Below, in pieces: positions 1 through 8,068 of a stretch of 33,670 nt of DNA. The notes under the pieces were generated by a model. That model searched no databases and was not told the origin of the DNA. It was given only the letters and a program-made list of their open reading frames with translations. How positions within the stretch are numbered: position 1 is the first letter of the stretch; each line of letters begins with the position of its first letter. Where the stretch lies: NCBI GenBank assembly GCA_016208355.1, contig JACQYE010000031.1, positions 1 to 33,670 of the forward strand, written 5' to 3'. This DNA comes from Chloroflexota bacterium. Its GTDB lineage: Bacteria > Chloroflexota > Anaerolineae > Anaerolineales > Villigracilaceae. The position numbers and the translations under genes were made by a program.

Positions 1-109
1 GGCGGGGAAAGGGATGGCGTTATGATCCAGACTTCAGTGGTTCATGCCTCCTGTAGCCCCTACGGGTTTGCAAAGTTGGCGGTTGGTTACCACAGTAATC
101 TTCCATGGT

Positions 110-1297
110 TTATGGCTGGGGCGTGGACGGCGTGTACTCGTACAGCACGTCGCCCAGATTCTCGTCCCAGCGGGCAGGGTGGGCGCGGTCGGCCATTTCT
201 GCCAGGGCTGCCAGCGAAGCGAGTTTTCCGGCCAGGCCGCCCCCCGGATAAGCCCAGTCCCTGATCTCCAGCCAGTCTTCCGGCTGGGTGTTGGCCGGGT
301 TGTCGGGGAAATCCAGCCCGGAAGAGGCGGTAAACTGTTGAAGGTAAACACGGTCCGGGTTCAGGCGCACCCAGCGCAGCAGCGCCGCGAAGCGGAAGCC
401 CTGGAAGGCCTGGTGGATATGAGGCTTGTCTACAGCCACCTGGGCGTGGTCGCTCCGGGCAAAGACCAGCATGACCTTCATATCGGGGGTTTTCAGCGCC
501 AGGTCCATGTAGCGCGGTGGGGACTGGCGGAAGGCCCAGGCTTCGGCGGCTTCCTGCGGGGTGGCCAGGTCAGCTGGCCAGGTCTCGGATGTCAGCACAC
601 CGTTATCGAGCAGGGCCTGGGTGAGTTTCACCGAATAATAGCGCTTGCCGAACATCTGCGGCACCTGCCAGCCGAAGAGTTGGTCAGCCTCGCCCGGGAG
701 GCCGTCTCCGTCCAGGTCGAGATAGGGTCGGCCAATGAAATGGCTGTTCTCGTCTGTGTATTCTGCGTCCCAGCGCAGGGTGCCATAGTTGACGGTCAGC
801 TCCGACGGGCTGTACCCGGCGGGATAGGCGTAGAACGGGTTCTGGACCGGCAGGCCGTCCTCATCGTAGTGGCCGATTTCCAGGCTGGACAGGGTATCCA
901 CGGTGGGGTTCTCTTGCCCGACAAAATACTCCACGCCGATCAGTCCGATGGAGGTGAAATCGGGTTCGGTCATGAAACCACCCGCTTCGGTGAAGAATGG
1001 CGAGACGATTACCACCACGCCTGCGCCTTCCGGGAAGCGCGGCGTCTCCGGGTAGGCCACCAGCACGGCGATCTCCCCGATACCTTCTGATGTGATGGTT
1101 GTCGTCAGCGTTTTACCGCTCAGGGAGGCCTGCTCGCAATCCTCCGGGCAGGAGAGGGGGTCCTCGAACGCGCCGCAGACGCCGTCTCCGCAGCCGGGCA
1201 CGGCGGTAGGAATCTCGGTCCCGGACGCGGCAGGGGCGCAGGCGGCCAGGAGCAGCCCGGTGAGGGCGAGCAGGATGAGGGTCCGGCAAGTACGCAT
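110..1297 (-). CDS. Secreted lipoprotein with Cys-rich N-terminal motif, unknown function
   Basis: The protein has about 395 residues. The chosen ATG has a GGAGGAAAC ribosome binding site just upstream; an in-frame extension of 34 residues has no such site. The N-terminus (MRTCRTLILLALTGLLLAAC) is a lipoprotein signal peptide with lipobox LLAAC, so the mature protein should be lipid-anchored outside the membrane. A Cys cluster CGDGVCGAFEDPLSCPEDC follows, of a type often seen in extracellular bacterial proteins, and further on is an EF-hand-like loop DLDGDGLPGEADQ. The C-terminal half contains a VFARSDHAQ segment reminiscent of alpha/beta hydrolases, but no GxSxG nucleophile elbow was found, so an enzymatic role is not claimed. 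It is divergent from the aminotransferase gene. Confidence 0.75.
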   Translation of the reverse strand: MRTCRTLILLALTGLLLAACAPAASGTEIPTAVPGCGDGVCGAFEDPLSCPEDCEQASLSGKTLTTTITSEGIGEIAVLVAYPETPRFPEGAGVVVIVSPFFTEAGGFMTEPDFTSIGLIGVEYFVGQENPTVDTLSSLEIGHYDEDGLPVQNPFYAYPAGYSPSELTVNYGTLRWDAEYTDENSHFIGRPYLDLDGDGLPGEADQLFGWQVPQMFGKRYYSVKLTQALLDNGVLTSETWPADLATPQEAAEAWAFRQSPPRYMDLALKTPDMKVMLVFARSDHAQVAVDKPHIHQAFQGFRFAALLRWVRLNPDRVYLQQFTASSGLDFPDNPANTQPEDWLEIRDWAYPGGGLAGKLASLAALAEMADRAHPARWDENLGDVLYEYTPSTPQP

Positions 1298-1310
1298 TGT
1301 TTCCTCCAAA

Positions 1311-1445
1311 ACCTGACAGGTGTCATATTGCAGAGTTGACCGAAACACGATAAGATTATAGTGCCATGCTGAGAATTCTGTTAGTGTTCCTTCTGGCAAA
1401 CGCAGCGTCAGATTAAGCCTGACAGGTGAATCATACCTGCCAGGT
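1311..1445. repeat. Three ACCTGNCAGGT palindromes in a divergent intergenic region
   Basis: Copies lie at 1311-1321 (ACCTGACAGGT), 1417-1427 (GCCTGACAGGT) and 1435-1445 (ACCTGCCAGGT). The first is in the 5' leader of the minus-strand lipoprotein gene. The last two form the arms of the hairpin in the aminotransferase leader. They could be operators for a shared regulator or a small REP-like repeat; the sequence alone does not decide. Confidence 0.55.
1355..1360 (-). promoter_or_regulatory. Candidate -10 box for the lipoprotein gene
   Basis: A perfect TATAAT lies on the minus strand about 58 bases upstream of the lipoprotein ATG. No convincing -35 is seen. On the plus strand TTGACC (1336-1341) and TATAGT (1357-1362) overlap it with a short 15-base spacer, a possible divergent promoter for the aminotransferase. 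Confidence 0.4.
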
Positions 1446-1451
1446 TTTTTT
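1418..1451 (+). terminator. Hairpin plus T-run in the leader of the aminotransferase gene
   Basis: A 10-bp stem (1418-1427 with 1435-1444, one A/C mismatch) and a 7-base loop are followed by seven T. No plus-strand gene precedes it and the aminotransferase start is 36 bases downstream. It is therefore either a leader terminator (attenuator-like) or a terminator-shaped repeat. Confidence 0.55.
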
Positions 1452-1486
1452 ATTCGCTGTGTTCAAATCCAACATAAGGAGAACGA

Positions 1487-2716
1487 ATGCAGACACCCTG
1501 GGAATATCGCTATTCCTATCGTGCCCAGCGGATGGGGAGTTCCGTCATCCGCGAACTGCTCAAACTGACCGAACAGCCGGACATTATTTCATTTGCAGGC
1601 GGGCTGCCGGCGCCGGAGGTCTTCCCGCTCAAGGAATTCCGGGAAGCCTGCAACGTGGTGCTGGATACGTGCGGAGCGCAGGCTTTGCAGTATGGCACCA
1701 CCGAGGGCTACCGGCCTTTGCGTGAGATGATCGCCCGCCATGCGGGGCGCTACGGAATCGAAGTGACGGCGGAAAATATCCTCATCACCTCCGGGTCGCA
1801 GCAGGCGCTGGATTTCATCGGGCGGCTGTTCATCAACAGCGGCGACCATGTGCTGGTGGAATCGCCCACTTACTTGGGAGCGCTGCAAGCCTGGAACGCG
1901 TATGGGGCAAATTATATCTCGGTGCCGTCTGACGAGAACGGCATGATCGTGGACGAACTGGAGAAAGCCCTGCGGGTCGGGCCGAAGTTCATTTACGTAC
2001 TGCCCAACTTCCAGAATCCAACCGGCTCGACCCTGACCCTGGACCGCCGCAAAAAACTGGTGGAACTGGCCGACAAGTATGGTGTGCCAATCGTGGAGGA
2101 TGACCCCTACGGGCAACTGCGATTCGAGGGGGAGCACCTGCCCTCGGTGGTCTCCCTGGACAGTGAGTTCCGCGGGCCGAACGGCGGCCATTACAGCGGC
2201 AACGTCATCTACTTGAGCACTTTCTCGAAACTCCTGGCTCCCGGCCTGCGCCTGGCGTGGATCATCGCCCCGGAGGAGGTCATCCGCAAGATCGTCATGG
2301 CCAAGCAGGCCGCCGACCTGCACACGGCCACTTTCAACCAATTTGTAGCCTACGAGGTGGGCAAGGGCGGGTTCCTGGATGAGCATGTCAAGTTCATCCG
2401 CCAGGTTTACAAGGAACGCCGCGACATGATGCTGGAGACGATGGACGAGACTTTCCCCTCCGAGGCGCGCTGGACACATCCGCAGGGAGGCATGTTCCTG
2501 TGGGGCATCCTGCCCGAAGACATGGATGCCGCAGATGTTCTGAAGAAAGCCATCGAGCGCAAGGTGGCCTTTGTGCCGGGCGCGTCGTTCCACCCGAATG
2601 GCGGGGGGAAGAATACCATGCGCATCAATTTCTCATATTCCAAGCCGGAGGTCATCCGCGAAGGCATCACCCGGTTAGGTATGTTATTGAAGGAACTGGT
2701 AGCGGAGAAGAAGTGA
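1487..2716 (+). CDS. PLP-dependent class I/II aminotransferase, LysN / 2-aminoadipate type
   Basis: The protein has 409 residues, the usual length for this family, and an AAGGAG ribosome binding site precedes the ATG. Visible fold-type I features are the substrate/PLP loop ISFAGGLPAPEVFP (about 34-47), TSGSQQALD (101-109) for phosphate binding, PNFQNPTG (173-180) with the PLP-contacting Asn177, EDDPYG (204-209) with the PLP-ring Asp, and STFSKLLAPGLRLAW (244-258) with the Schiff-base Lys248. This pattern matches LysN/aromatic-type aminotransferases without the GntR DNA-binding domain of MocR proteins. The role is transamination of 2-aminoadipate, aromatic or branched-chain amino acids with 2-oxoglutarate in the cytosol. 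Substrate choice cannot be read from sequence and no lysine biosynthesis gene is nearby. It appears monocistronic and converges on the malic enzyme remnant. Confidence 0.9.
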   Translation: MQTPWEYRYSYRAQRMGSSVIRELLKLTEQPDIISFAGGLPAPEVFPLKEFREACNVVLDTCGAQALQYGTTEGYRPLREMIARHAGRYGIEVTAENILITSGSQQALDFIGRLFINSGDHVLVESPTYLGALQAWNAYGANYISVPSDENGMIVDELEKALRVGPKFIYVLPNFQNPTGSTLTLDRRKKLVELADKYGVPIVEDDPYGQLRFEGEHLPSVVSLDSEFRGPNGGHYSGNVIYLSTFSKLLAPGLRLAWIIAPEEVIRKIVMAKQAADLHTATFNQFVAYEVGKGGFLDEHVKFIRQVYKERRDMMLETMDETFPSEARWTHPQGGMFLWGILPEDMDAADVLKKAIERKVAFVPGASFHPNGGGKNTMRINFSYSKPEVIREGITRLGMLLKELVAEKK

Positions 2717-2738
2717 CGGTTCCTGAGTACTAATCCTC

Positions 2739-2775
2739 ACCCATCCCCCCTGCCCCTTCCCAATATGGGAGGGGG
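2739..2775. repeat. C-rich/G-rich REP-like palindrome
   Basis: A C-rich run is followed by CCCCTTCCC-aatat-GGGAGGGGG (2753-2775), an imperfect 9-bp hairpin. A related element with CCCCTGCCCC and CCCTTCC..GGGAAGGGG occurs at about 7973-8013, also between convergent genes. Confidence 0.5.
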
Positions 2776-2783
2776 TGTAAATT

Positions 2784-2835
2784 CGAAAAATAGGGTGCGA
2801 GCAGGCGCAGAGCGCCGCTCGCACCCTATTTTTCG
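2784..2835. terminator. Bidirectional terminator between convergent genes
   Basis: A perfect 19-bp inverted repeat (2784-2802 with 2817-2835) is flanked by A and T runs and encloses a second stem GGCGC-aga-GCGCC. The arms end in AAAAATAGGG / CCCTATTTTT, so a U-run is produced in either direction. It serves the aminotransferase (+) and the malic enzyme locus (-). Confidence 0.85.
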
Positions 2836-2848
2836 CGCTTTATTCAAA

Positions 2849-4104
2849 TTACTCGCGCACGTAGGGGACGTATTCGGCGCGCGCCAGTCCCTGCTCGATG
2901 GCTTTTGTCGCCACGGCGTGAGCCACCGCCTCATGGAGTTTCCGGTCCAGCGGGCTGGGGACGAGCTGGTCGTCCGGCGTCTGGGCGGCGATGGCCCCGG
3001 CGGCAGCCACCAGCATTTCGTGGGTGATGCGCGGCGACCAGGTGTCCACCGCGCCGCGGAAGATGCCGGGGAAACCCAGCACGTTGTTGACGGACTTGCC
3101 ATCAGCGGCGAAGGCCGCACCGGCTTTGCGCGCCGCTTCGGGTTCGATCTCCGGGCGTGGGTTGGAGAGCGCCAGGATGATCTGTCCTTTGCGCACCATT
3201 TCGGGTTTGATCAGGCCCGGCGCACCGGTGGTGGCGATGACGATGTCGCAGTTTGCCATGATCTCCTTCAAATCCGAGCGCTTGCCGCCGTTGGATTCGT
3301 GGCGTGTGAGGGCGTCTTCGTTCAAGTCCGCGCCGTAGACCGGGTTGCCGGTGATGCGCATGAGCATCTTTGCAATGGCATTCCCGGCCGCGCCCAGACC
3401 AACCTGCCCGATGACCGCCTTTCCCAGGTCGCGCCCGGTCTTGCGGGCGGCCACCGTCAGCGCGGCGGTCGTGACGACGGCTGTGCCGTGCTGGTCGTCG
3501 TGCAACACAGGAATATCGAGTTGTTTCTGGAGTTCTTCCTCGATCTTGAAACAACGCGGGGCGGAAATATCTTCCAGCTGGATGGCGGCAAAGGTAGGGG
3601 CGATGGCCGCCACGATTTTGATGATCTCGTCGGCGTCCTTGGTGTTGACCAGGATCGGCACCCCCGAAAGCCCCTCACGATGGCGACCATGTGGCAGGTC
3701 GAAGTGTAGGAACGCGCCAGTTTTGGGTCCTTGGCGATTTTCATGCAGACTTCGGCCACACCCGGCGTGTAGACCCGGCGCAGGGTGGTGATGGAGTCGA
3801 TCTGATAGCGCGAGCGGACGGCGATCTTGCCCTTCAGGTGCAGGGCCATCACCTCGTCGCGCACATCCAGCAGGCGCGTGCCACGGTTGCGGCGAATGGC
3901 CTCCAGTACGATCTCCAGATGCTTTTCATCGTCTGCGAAAATGGTGATGTCGCGTACCACCTGCGTGGAGGTCTCATTGAGCAGTTCGATGCTGCCCACG
4001 TGCCCTCCCACGACGGTAATGGCCGTCAGCAGGCGGCCAAACGTGCCCATTTCCTGGCTGTTGACCACCCGCACGATGCGTAAAATCTTGTCTTCCCAAC
4101 TCAT
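2849..4104 (-). pseudogene. ACT-domain malic enzyme (NAD-type), broken by an internal deletion and frameshift
   Basis: The family decarboxylates malate to pyruvate. The start ATG has a GAGGT site. Residues about 1-85 form an ACT-like regulatory domain, followed by the malic domain with RRVYTPGVAEVC (catalytic Tyr region). After HMVAIV (about 3676-3690) the frame breaks and the protein resumes in another frame at LSGVPILVNT (about 3647-3670), continuing through LEDISAPRCF, HDDQHGTAVV and the Rossmann motif GQVGLGAAGNAIAK to a normal C-terminus. Compared with the family, about 30 residues are missing, namely the VTDG..GLGDIGP..G.PVMEGK region that carries the catalytic Lys. The lesion fits a deletion of 3n+1 bases. 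It lies 57 bases downstream of moaA on the same strand. Either this is a real pseudogene or a local assembly error; without the segment no active enzyme is expected. Confidence 0.85.
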
Positions 4105-4161
4105 ATTTACCTCGATGTGATGTAAGATTCCGGGGGCGCAAGAGCGCTTCCGGTTGGATGA

Positions 4162-5142
4162 CTAACCTCCAATTTCGCTCATCACACGATTCAGGGGGAT
4201 TTCCCCTTCGGCCAGGCCGTGTCCCCAGGGCTTACTCCAGACTCCGTCCAGGACCAGGGTACGGAGTTCCTCCAGCGTGGCGCCTCCGCGCAGGGGCGTC
4301 AGGAGGTCTATTTCATGTTCGCGCAGCAGGCACATGCGCAGGATTCCGTCGGCGGTGAGGCGGGCACGCGTACAATCGGCACAGAAGGGTGCGCTGACGG
4401 ATGAAATAAAACCGACATCCCCTTTCGCTCCAGGGATGTGGAAGACGCGCGCTTCCCCGTCGAGTTTCCCATCGTTTGCAGGCGCAAGCGGACCGAGAGT
4501 CTGCTCCACGCGTCCGATCATTTCCTCGGCTGATACCATCTGCCCGGTCTGCAGGTCTGTAGCCCCGGCGAAGGGCATCATCTCGATGAAGCGTACCTGC
4601 CAGGGATGTTCGATGGTCAGGCGCGCCAAGTCTGTCACGTCTTCTTCATTGTAACCGCGCACGATGACAGCGTTGAGTTTGACCGGCGCCAACCCGGCCT
4701 GTTCAGCGGCCAGGATGCCCTCCCAAACGTCCTCGATATCGCCCCAGCGGGTGAGACGTTTGAACTTGGCGGGGTTGAGGGTGTCGAGGCTGACGTTGAC
4801 GCGCTTCAGCCCGGCCCCGGCCAGGGGTCCGGCAAGTTTCGACAGGAGCACGCCGTTGGTCGTCATGGTAACGTTGCGGATGCCGGGCGTCCCGGCGATG
4901 CCGCGTACGATGTCCACCACGTTGAGGCGCACAGTCGGCTCGCCTCCCGTCAGGCGGATCTTGTCGAATCCCAGGTTGGCGAACAGGCGCGTCAGGAGCA
5001 GGATTTCATCATCCTGCATCATTTCCGCGTTGGGCCGGAAGGTCATCTCCTCCGGCATACAATACACACAGCGCAGGTTGCAGTGGTCGGTAAGCGAGAT
5101 GCGCAGGTAATGGATTTTTCGTCCGAATCGGTCAAAGGCCAT
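4162..5142 (-). CDS. moaA: GTP 3',8-cyclase MoaA (molybdenum cofactor biosynthesis)
   Basis: The protein has 326 residues, full length. It is a radical SAM enzyme that rearranges GTP to 3',8-cyclo-7,8-dihydro-GTP, the first step of molybdopterin synthesis, in the cytosol. The N-terminal cluster is C21, C25 and C28 (CNLRCVYC), with GGEP at 66-69 for SAM. The C-terminal second [4Fe-4S] site is C254, C257 and C271. The protein ends in Gly-Gly, as active MoaA does. A GAGG site precedes the ATG and a TATAAT lies about 33 bases upstream. No other moa/moe/mob gene is in the window, so the pathway must be completed elsewhere. The broken malic enzyme gene follows after 57 bases. Confidence 0.96.
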   Translation of the reverse strand: MAFDRFGRKIHYLRISLTDHCNLRCVYCMPEEMTFRPNAEMMQDDEILLLTRLFANLGFDKIRLTGGEPTVRLNVVDIVRGIAGTPGIRNVTMTTNGVLLSKLAGPLAGAGLKRVNVSLDTLNPAKFKRLTRWGDIEDVWEGILAAEQAGLAPVKLNAVIVRGYNEEDVTDLARLTIEHPWQVRFIEMMPFAGATDLQTGQMVSAEEMIGRVEQTLGPLAPANDGKLDGEARVFHIPGAKGDVGFISSVSAPFCADCTRARLTADGILRMCLLREHEIDLLTPLRGGATLEELRTLVLDGVWSKPWGHGLAEGEIPLNRVMSEIGG

Positions 5143-5174
5143 AGGTCCTCACAAATACCAGTAAAAGCAGGTTG

Positions 5175-5180
5175 ATTATA
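5175..5180 (-). promoter_or_regulatory. Candidate moaA -10 box
   Basis: A TATAAT on the minus strand lies 33 bases before the moaA ATG. The best -35 is TTGGCA (5196-5201) at a short 15-base spacing. The implied leader is too short for a molybdenum cofactor riboswitch. Confidence 0.45.
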
Positions 5181-5240
5181 ACAAAACAATCCTCTTGCCA
5201 ACCCGAAACTGCCGCCAAAATGATTGCAATTGGATATTGG

Positions 5241-6146
5241 CTATACCCTCACCTTGAGGAACATTTCCCCGCAGGCCATGGAGTATTCACCCCCGGATCC
5301 GTCCTCTGACATGTCCCACCAGGCCGAGAGCAGGCTGTGACAGATTGCCCAGGCATGCAGGCGCCCAGGGTCGAAGCCCAATTCTTCACTCAGGATTTTG
5401 ATGCGCCGTTCGGTCACTTGCAAGGCATTGGGGCGTTTGATGAATTCGTCCCAGGGATTGAGCAACAGGGGAGCCGGTTCGTACTCGTCTGCGCCGATGA
5501 CGCCCTTCGGGTCAATCACCAGCCAGCCGCGTTCCGAGTCCAGGATATTGAAGTGGTGGCAGTCGCCGTGCAGGACAACCGGTTCACGCAAATCGGCAAA
5601 CAGATCGGGGAGCAGGCTTTCGGCTGTTTCCACCAGCCGACGGGGGAAAGGCCCGGTCCCGCCGCCGAAGCGCGGGCGAAGTTTCTTCAGTTCATCGAAC
5701 CATCCCTTGAGCGTAATCAATGGTTCGTTTGCGGGCGCGGGCCGCCAGAGTCGTTTCATCACGCGGGCAGCAATGGCAGTCTGTTCCTCGTCCCTGCCAT
5801 GTTTGTGGAGCATCGTGCCGGGGCGCAGGCGCTCGATGACCAGCATTCCGGCTTCCGCATCGGCTTCGTAGAGGCGGCAGGCGCCCTCCCCGTTGTAGAG
5901 CCGCAGGGCGGCAATCTCGCTGGTCAACTCGCGGTTGGGGACACCAATCTTCAGGATGCAGTCCGTTCCGTCGCGGCGGCGGGCGGGAGCAACGTAGTTG
6001 TAGGAAAGGCCGGGGACTGCTGGACCAGGTTCCAGGTCCCAGCGCGCCGCGGCCTCTGCGATGAGACCGGGCAGGCGCTCCAGCCAGCCTGCGCCTTCAG
6101 GGAAGGCGTTCAAGATGCGGGTGATGAAATCGGGAGACAGGTACAT
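5241..6146 (-). CDS. Aminoglycoside/hydroxyurea phosphotransferase family kinase, APH(6)-like
   Basis: The protein has about 301 residues from the internal ATG (MYLSPDFITRIL). An upstream in-frame TTG at 6188 would add 14 residues, but a TATAAT on the minus strand (6172-6177) lies between them, which favours the shorter form. Kinase-like fold: CILKIG (ATP Lys), VIERLRPG hinge, the catalytic loop VVLHGDCHHFNILD with Asp and Asn, and LVIDPKGVIGAD with the metal-binding Asp. This matches streptomycin 6-phosphotransferase / hydroxyurea resistance kinases (APH_6_hur). In environmental bacteria many such proteins act on unknown small molecules, so a resistance role is inferred only from the family. 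No mobile element or resistance cluster surrounds it. It is divergent from the secreted metalloprotein gene. Confidence 0.8.
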   Translation of the reverse strand: MYLSPDFITRILNAFPEGAGWLERLPGLIAEAAARWDLEPGPAVPGLSYNYVAPARRRDGTDCILKIGVPNRELTSEIAALRLYNGEGACRLYEADAEAGMLVIERLRPGTMLHKHGRDEEQTAIAARVMKRLWRPAPANEPLITLKGWFDELKKLRPRFGGGTGPFPRRLVETAESLLPDLFADLREPVVLHGDCHHFNILDSERGWLVIDPKGVIGADEYEPAPLLLNPWDEFIKRPNALQVTERRIKILSEELGFDPGRLHAWAICHSLLSAWWDMSEDGSGGEYSMACGEMFLKVRV

Positions 6147-6205
6147 GGGGAAAGTCACATGGGGCAGGGCGATTATACTGCCTGCCAAGGGGATTTATGT
6201 ACTGC

Positions 6206-6234
6206 TTGACTCTCTCTTGACTTTTGTTCATAAT
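6206..6234 (+). promoter_or_regulatory. Sigma70-type promoter for the secreted HExxH protein gene
   Basis: TTGACT (6206-6211), a 17-base spacer and CATAAT (6229-6234) are each 5 of 6 to consensus. Predicted transcription starts near 6241, leaving a leader of about 28 bases with AAGGAG before the ATG at 6269. This supports the internal start over the ATG-like start at 6224. Confidence 0.7.
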
Positions 6235-6268
6235 GGATTTACCGTTGCCCAAAAAGGAGAAGCACGCC

Positions 6269-7900
6269 ATGAAGCGTTCACCCTGGTTCAGAAAATTGAC
6301 CACCTTTGGCTTTGCCCTGACGTTGATCGTTCTGGGGCTTTTACCGGCGCTGCCCGCCGCGGCTGACGATGAATTCCCCCAAGAAAATGCCTGGTCGCGC
6401 GCCACGCCATCAATCGTTTGGTGTGATGACCCGGAGTCCACAACCACCCTCGAGGTGCATATCGTCGGGCGGAACGACGTGGCCCGGGTCTGGATCACCG
6501 GCCTGGTGTGGTCCGACGACGAAGGACGCGTTGAACTCTATGACGACGGTACGCACGGCGACCCGGCTGCTGGGGATGACGTTTTTACCCTGGGCGGAGT
6601 CGTCCTCCCCTGCAATCCGGATTTTGTGGAAGGCCAGGGCGGGTATGACCGCTGGATGGGCATGCTGCGGGTGGAACTCGATAACGGCACCCAGACCGGG
6701 AACAACTACGGCATATCTGCCGGGGTGGTGCACACAGACTATAAAGGCGTTTTTTCGGTGCAGGATTTCGGCAGCGGGCTTTCGGCCACTGCCTACGCCT
6801 TCTTTATCCAGGACAGCAGCTACGAAGTCATGGACGGCTACCCGATTGCCTCGGTAACGTGCGGGAAGAGTAATTTCATGGCCTATCGCAAACTCTATAG
6901 TGTCCTGCCGGATGCCTTCGATTTTGCCATGGTCATGCCCGGGCTGCAGATTTTCCGCCCCGCTGACCTGGCCGAGAACGTGCCCTACGACGTGCTCGTC
7001 TCCAATTCGGTCGAACACATTGGCATGGATATTATGGACAATACTGCTGAGTTTGGTTCGGCAGGGCGGTTGAAGAGCGCCATCTATCACTCGTTCGGCG
7101 AACTTTCCATCTTCGATCACGAAGTCGCCCACACCTGGGGGGCGGCCATCGGCCAATCGTTGGGCCTCATCAACGAGGACTGGGATGTCAACCAGGGGCA
7201 TTGGAGCGAAATGACGGATATCGAAGGCCAATTGGGCGCTTATTACTTCGACCCCTCCGGAGCCATTGGCCACTTTGCCTATAACGGCGATGATACCTGG
7301 CGGCTGATCCCCAATTACGAAGTGGAGCCATACTCCCCGCTCGAACTCTATATTATGGGTCTGATCCCGCCGGAGGAAGTGCCGCCCGTCCACATCCTGA
7401 ATGCCCCCAATACCACTGACCAAAGCAGCATCGCCGCATCTTATCAGACGGTCACGATTGACCAGATCATCCAGGCGGAAGGCGGGCCGCGCAGCCCAAC
7501 GTACGCCGAGTCGCAAAAGGACTTCACCCTGGCTTTCATCGTCACCCAGGATTTACCTTACAACGATGCTGCTTACGCCTACTTCTCGCTGTTGGCCCGT
7601 TCCCTGGAGACAACGGATCCGCCGGATGGCTGCTGCTCCGCTCCTTTCTTCTGGGCTACCGGTGGACGCGCCACCCTGACCTCGCTCCTGCCGCTTGATA
7701 TGCCTGATCCGCTGGCCCAGCCTGAACTGCCCGCACCCAGCGAGACGCCTTTCACCCAGGTCGAAACTGAAGAATCCCCAGTAATCATTTCCCCAACCGA
7801 GGAATCCGAGGCCGCCTCTCCGTTTTGCTTCAGTTCTGCCCTGATGGGATTACTGGTTGTGCCAGTCTTATGGGTGGTTTTGCGAAAGAAGAGCGCGTAG
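6269..7900 (+). CDS. Secreted putative zinc metalloprotein (HExxH) with C-terminal membrane anchor
   Basis: The protein has 543 residues and the ATG is preceded by AAGGAG and a good promoter. The N-terminal signal peptide (to about AAADD) directs export. Residues about 40-140 resemble the 'choice-of-anchor X' type beta domain, with the acidic loop DDGTHGDPAAGDDVFT. The central region holds HEVAH (284-288), a candidate Zn-binding site, followed by a conserved-looking GHWSEMTDIEG and YSPLELYIMGLIPPEEV. The tail has a Pro/Glu/Thr-rich linker, SPFCFSSALMG, one hydrophobic helix and RKKSA, a tripartite sorting-type anchor with a Cys before the membrane span. Protease activity is inferred from HExxH only; the third metal ligand is not identified. 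The gene is monocistronic and converges on mtaB. Confidence 0.75.
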   Translation: MKRSPWFRKLTTFGFALTLIVLGLLPALPAAADDEFPQENAWSRATPSIVWCDDPESTTTLEVHIVGRNDVARVWITGLVWSDDEGRVELYDDGTHGDPAAGDDVFTLGGVVLPCNPDFVEGQGGYDRWMGMLRVELDNGTQTGNNYGISAGVVHTDYKGVFSVQDFGSGLSATAYAFFIQDSSYEVMDGYPIASVTCGKSNFMAYRKLYSVLPDAFDFAMVMPGLQIFRPADLAENVPYDVLVSNSVEHIGMDIMDNTAEFGSAGRLKSAIYHSFGELSIFDHEVAHTWGAAIGQSLGLINEDWDVNQGHWSEMTDIEGQLGAYYFDPSGAIGHFAYNGDDTWRLIPNYEVEPYSPLELYIMGLIPPEEVPPVHILNAPNTTDQSSIAASYQTVTIDQIIQAEGGPRSPTYAESQKDFTLAFIVTQDLPYNDAAYAYFSLLARSLETTDPPDGCCSAPFFWATGGRATLTSLLPLDMPDPLAQPELPAPSETPFTQVETEESPVIISPTEESEAASPFCFSSALMGLLVVPVLWVVLRKKSA

Positions 7901-7933
7901 ACACGCTTCGGGTAAGATATTCACCTTGACCGA

Positions 7934-8068
7934 TCCCGAATACAATGATCTTGGTTAGGCTCTTCCCTATGACCCCTGCCCCAAACCCTTCCAGCATTGG
8001 GAAGGGGCCGGGGGGGTGGGCAAGGATCATTCCTTGCTTTTCCAAATCCCAAGACTATTTTCGGGATA
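7934..8068. repeat. REP/MITE-like palindromic element between convergent genes
   Basis: The ends are inverted: ATCCCGAA (7934-7941) and TTCGGGAT (8061-8068), with TCTTGG-type sequence continuing inside both arms. A second pair is AATGATC (7945-7951) with GATCATT (8026-8032). The centre is a C-rich/G-rich hairpin, CCCTTCC with GGAAGGG near 7988-8006. It may act as a transcription stop for both neighbours. No coding sequence is seen in it. Confidence 0.5.

Noticed and set aside
1-109. Possible gene or RNA at the left edge
   Set aside because: Only a small palindrome (GTAGCCCCTAC) is seen; there is no supported coding frame or RNA fold.
44-1090. Long plus-strand open frame of 348 codons opposite the lipoprotein gene
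   Set aside because: It is antisense to a gene with a lipobox, a ribosome binding site and recognisable motifs; its own sequence is low in motifs and typical of a shadow frame in GC-rich DNA.
3655-3690. Programmed frameshift in the malic enzyme gene
   Set aside because: About 30 conserved residues are absent, so a slip could not restore a complete enzyme; there is also no classic slippery site.
5143-5240. Molybdenum cofactor riboswitch upstream of moaA
   Set aside because: The predicted leader is about 25-30 bases, far too short for the aptamer.
5241-6146. Mobile antibiotic-resistance cassette
   Set aside because: The kinase is APH(6)-like, but no integrase, transposase, attachment repeats or change in base composition surrounds it.
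6410-7516. Minus-strand frame of 368 codons opposite the HExxH protein
   Set aside because: The plus-strand gene has a promoter, ribosome binding site, signal peptide and C-terminal anchor; the minus frame has none.
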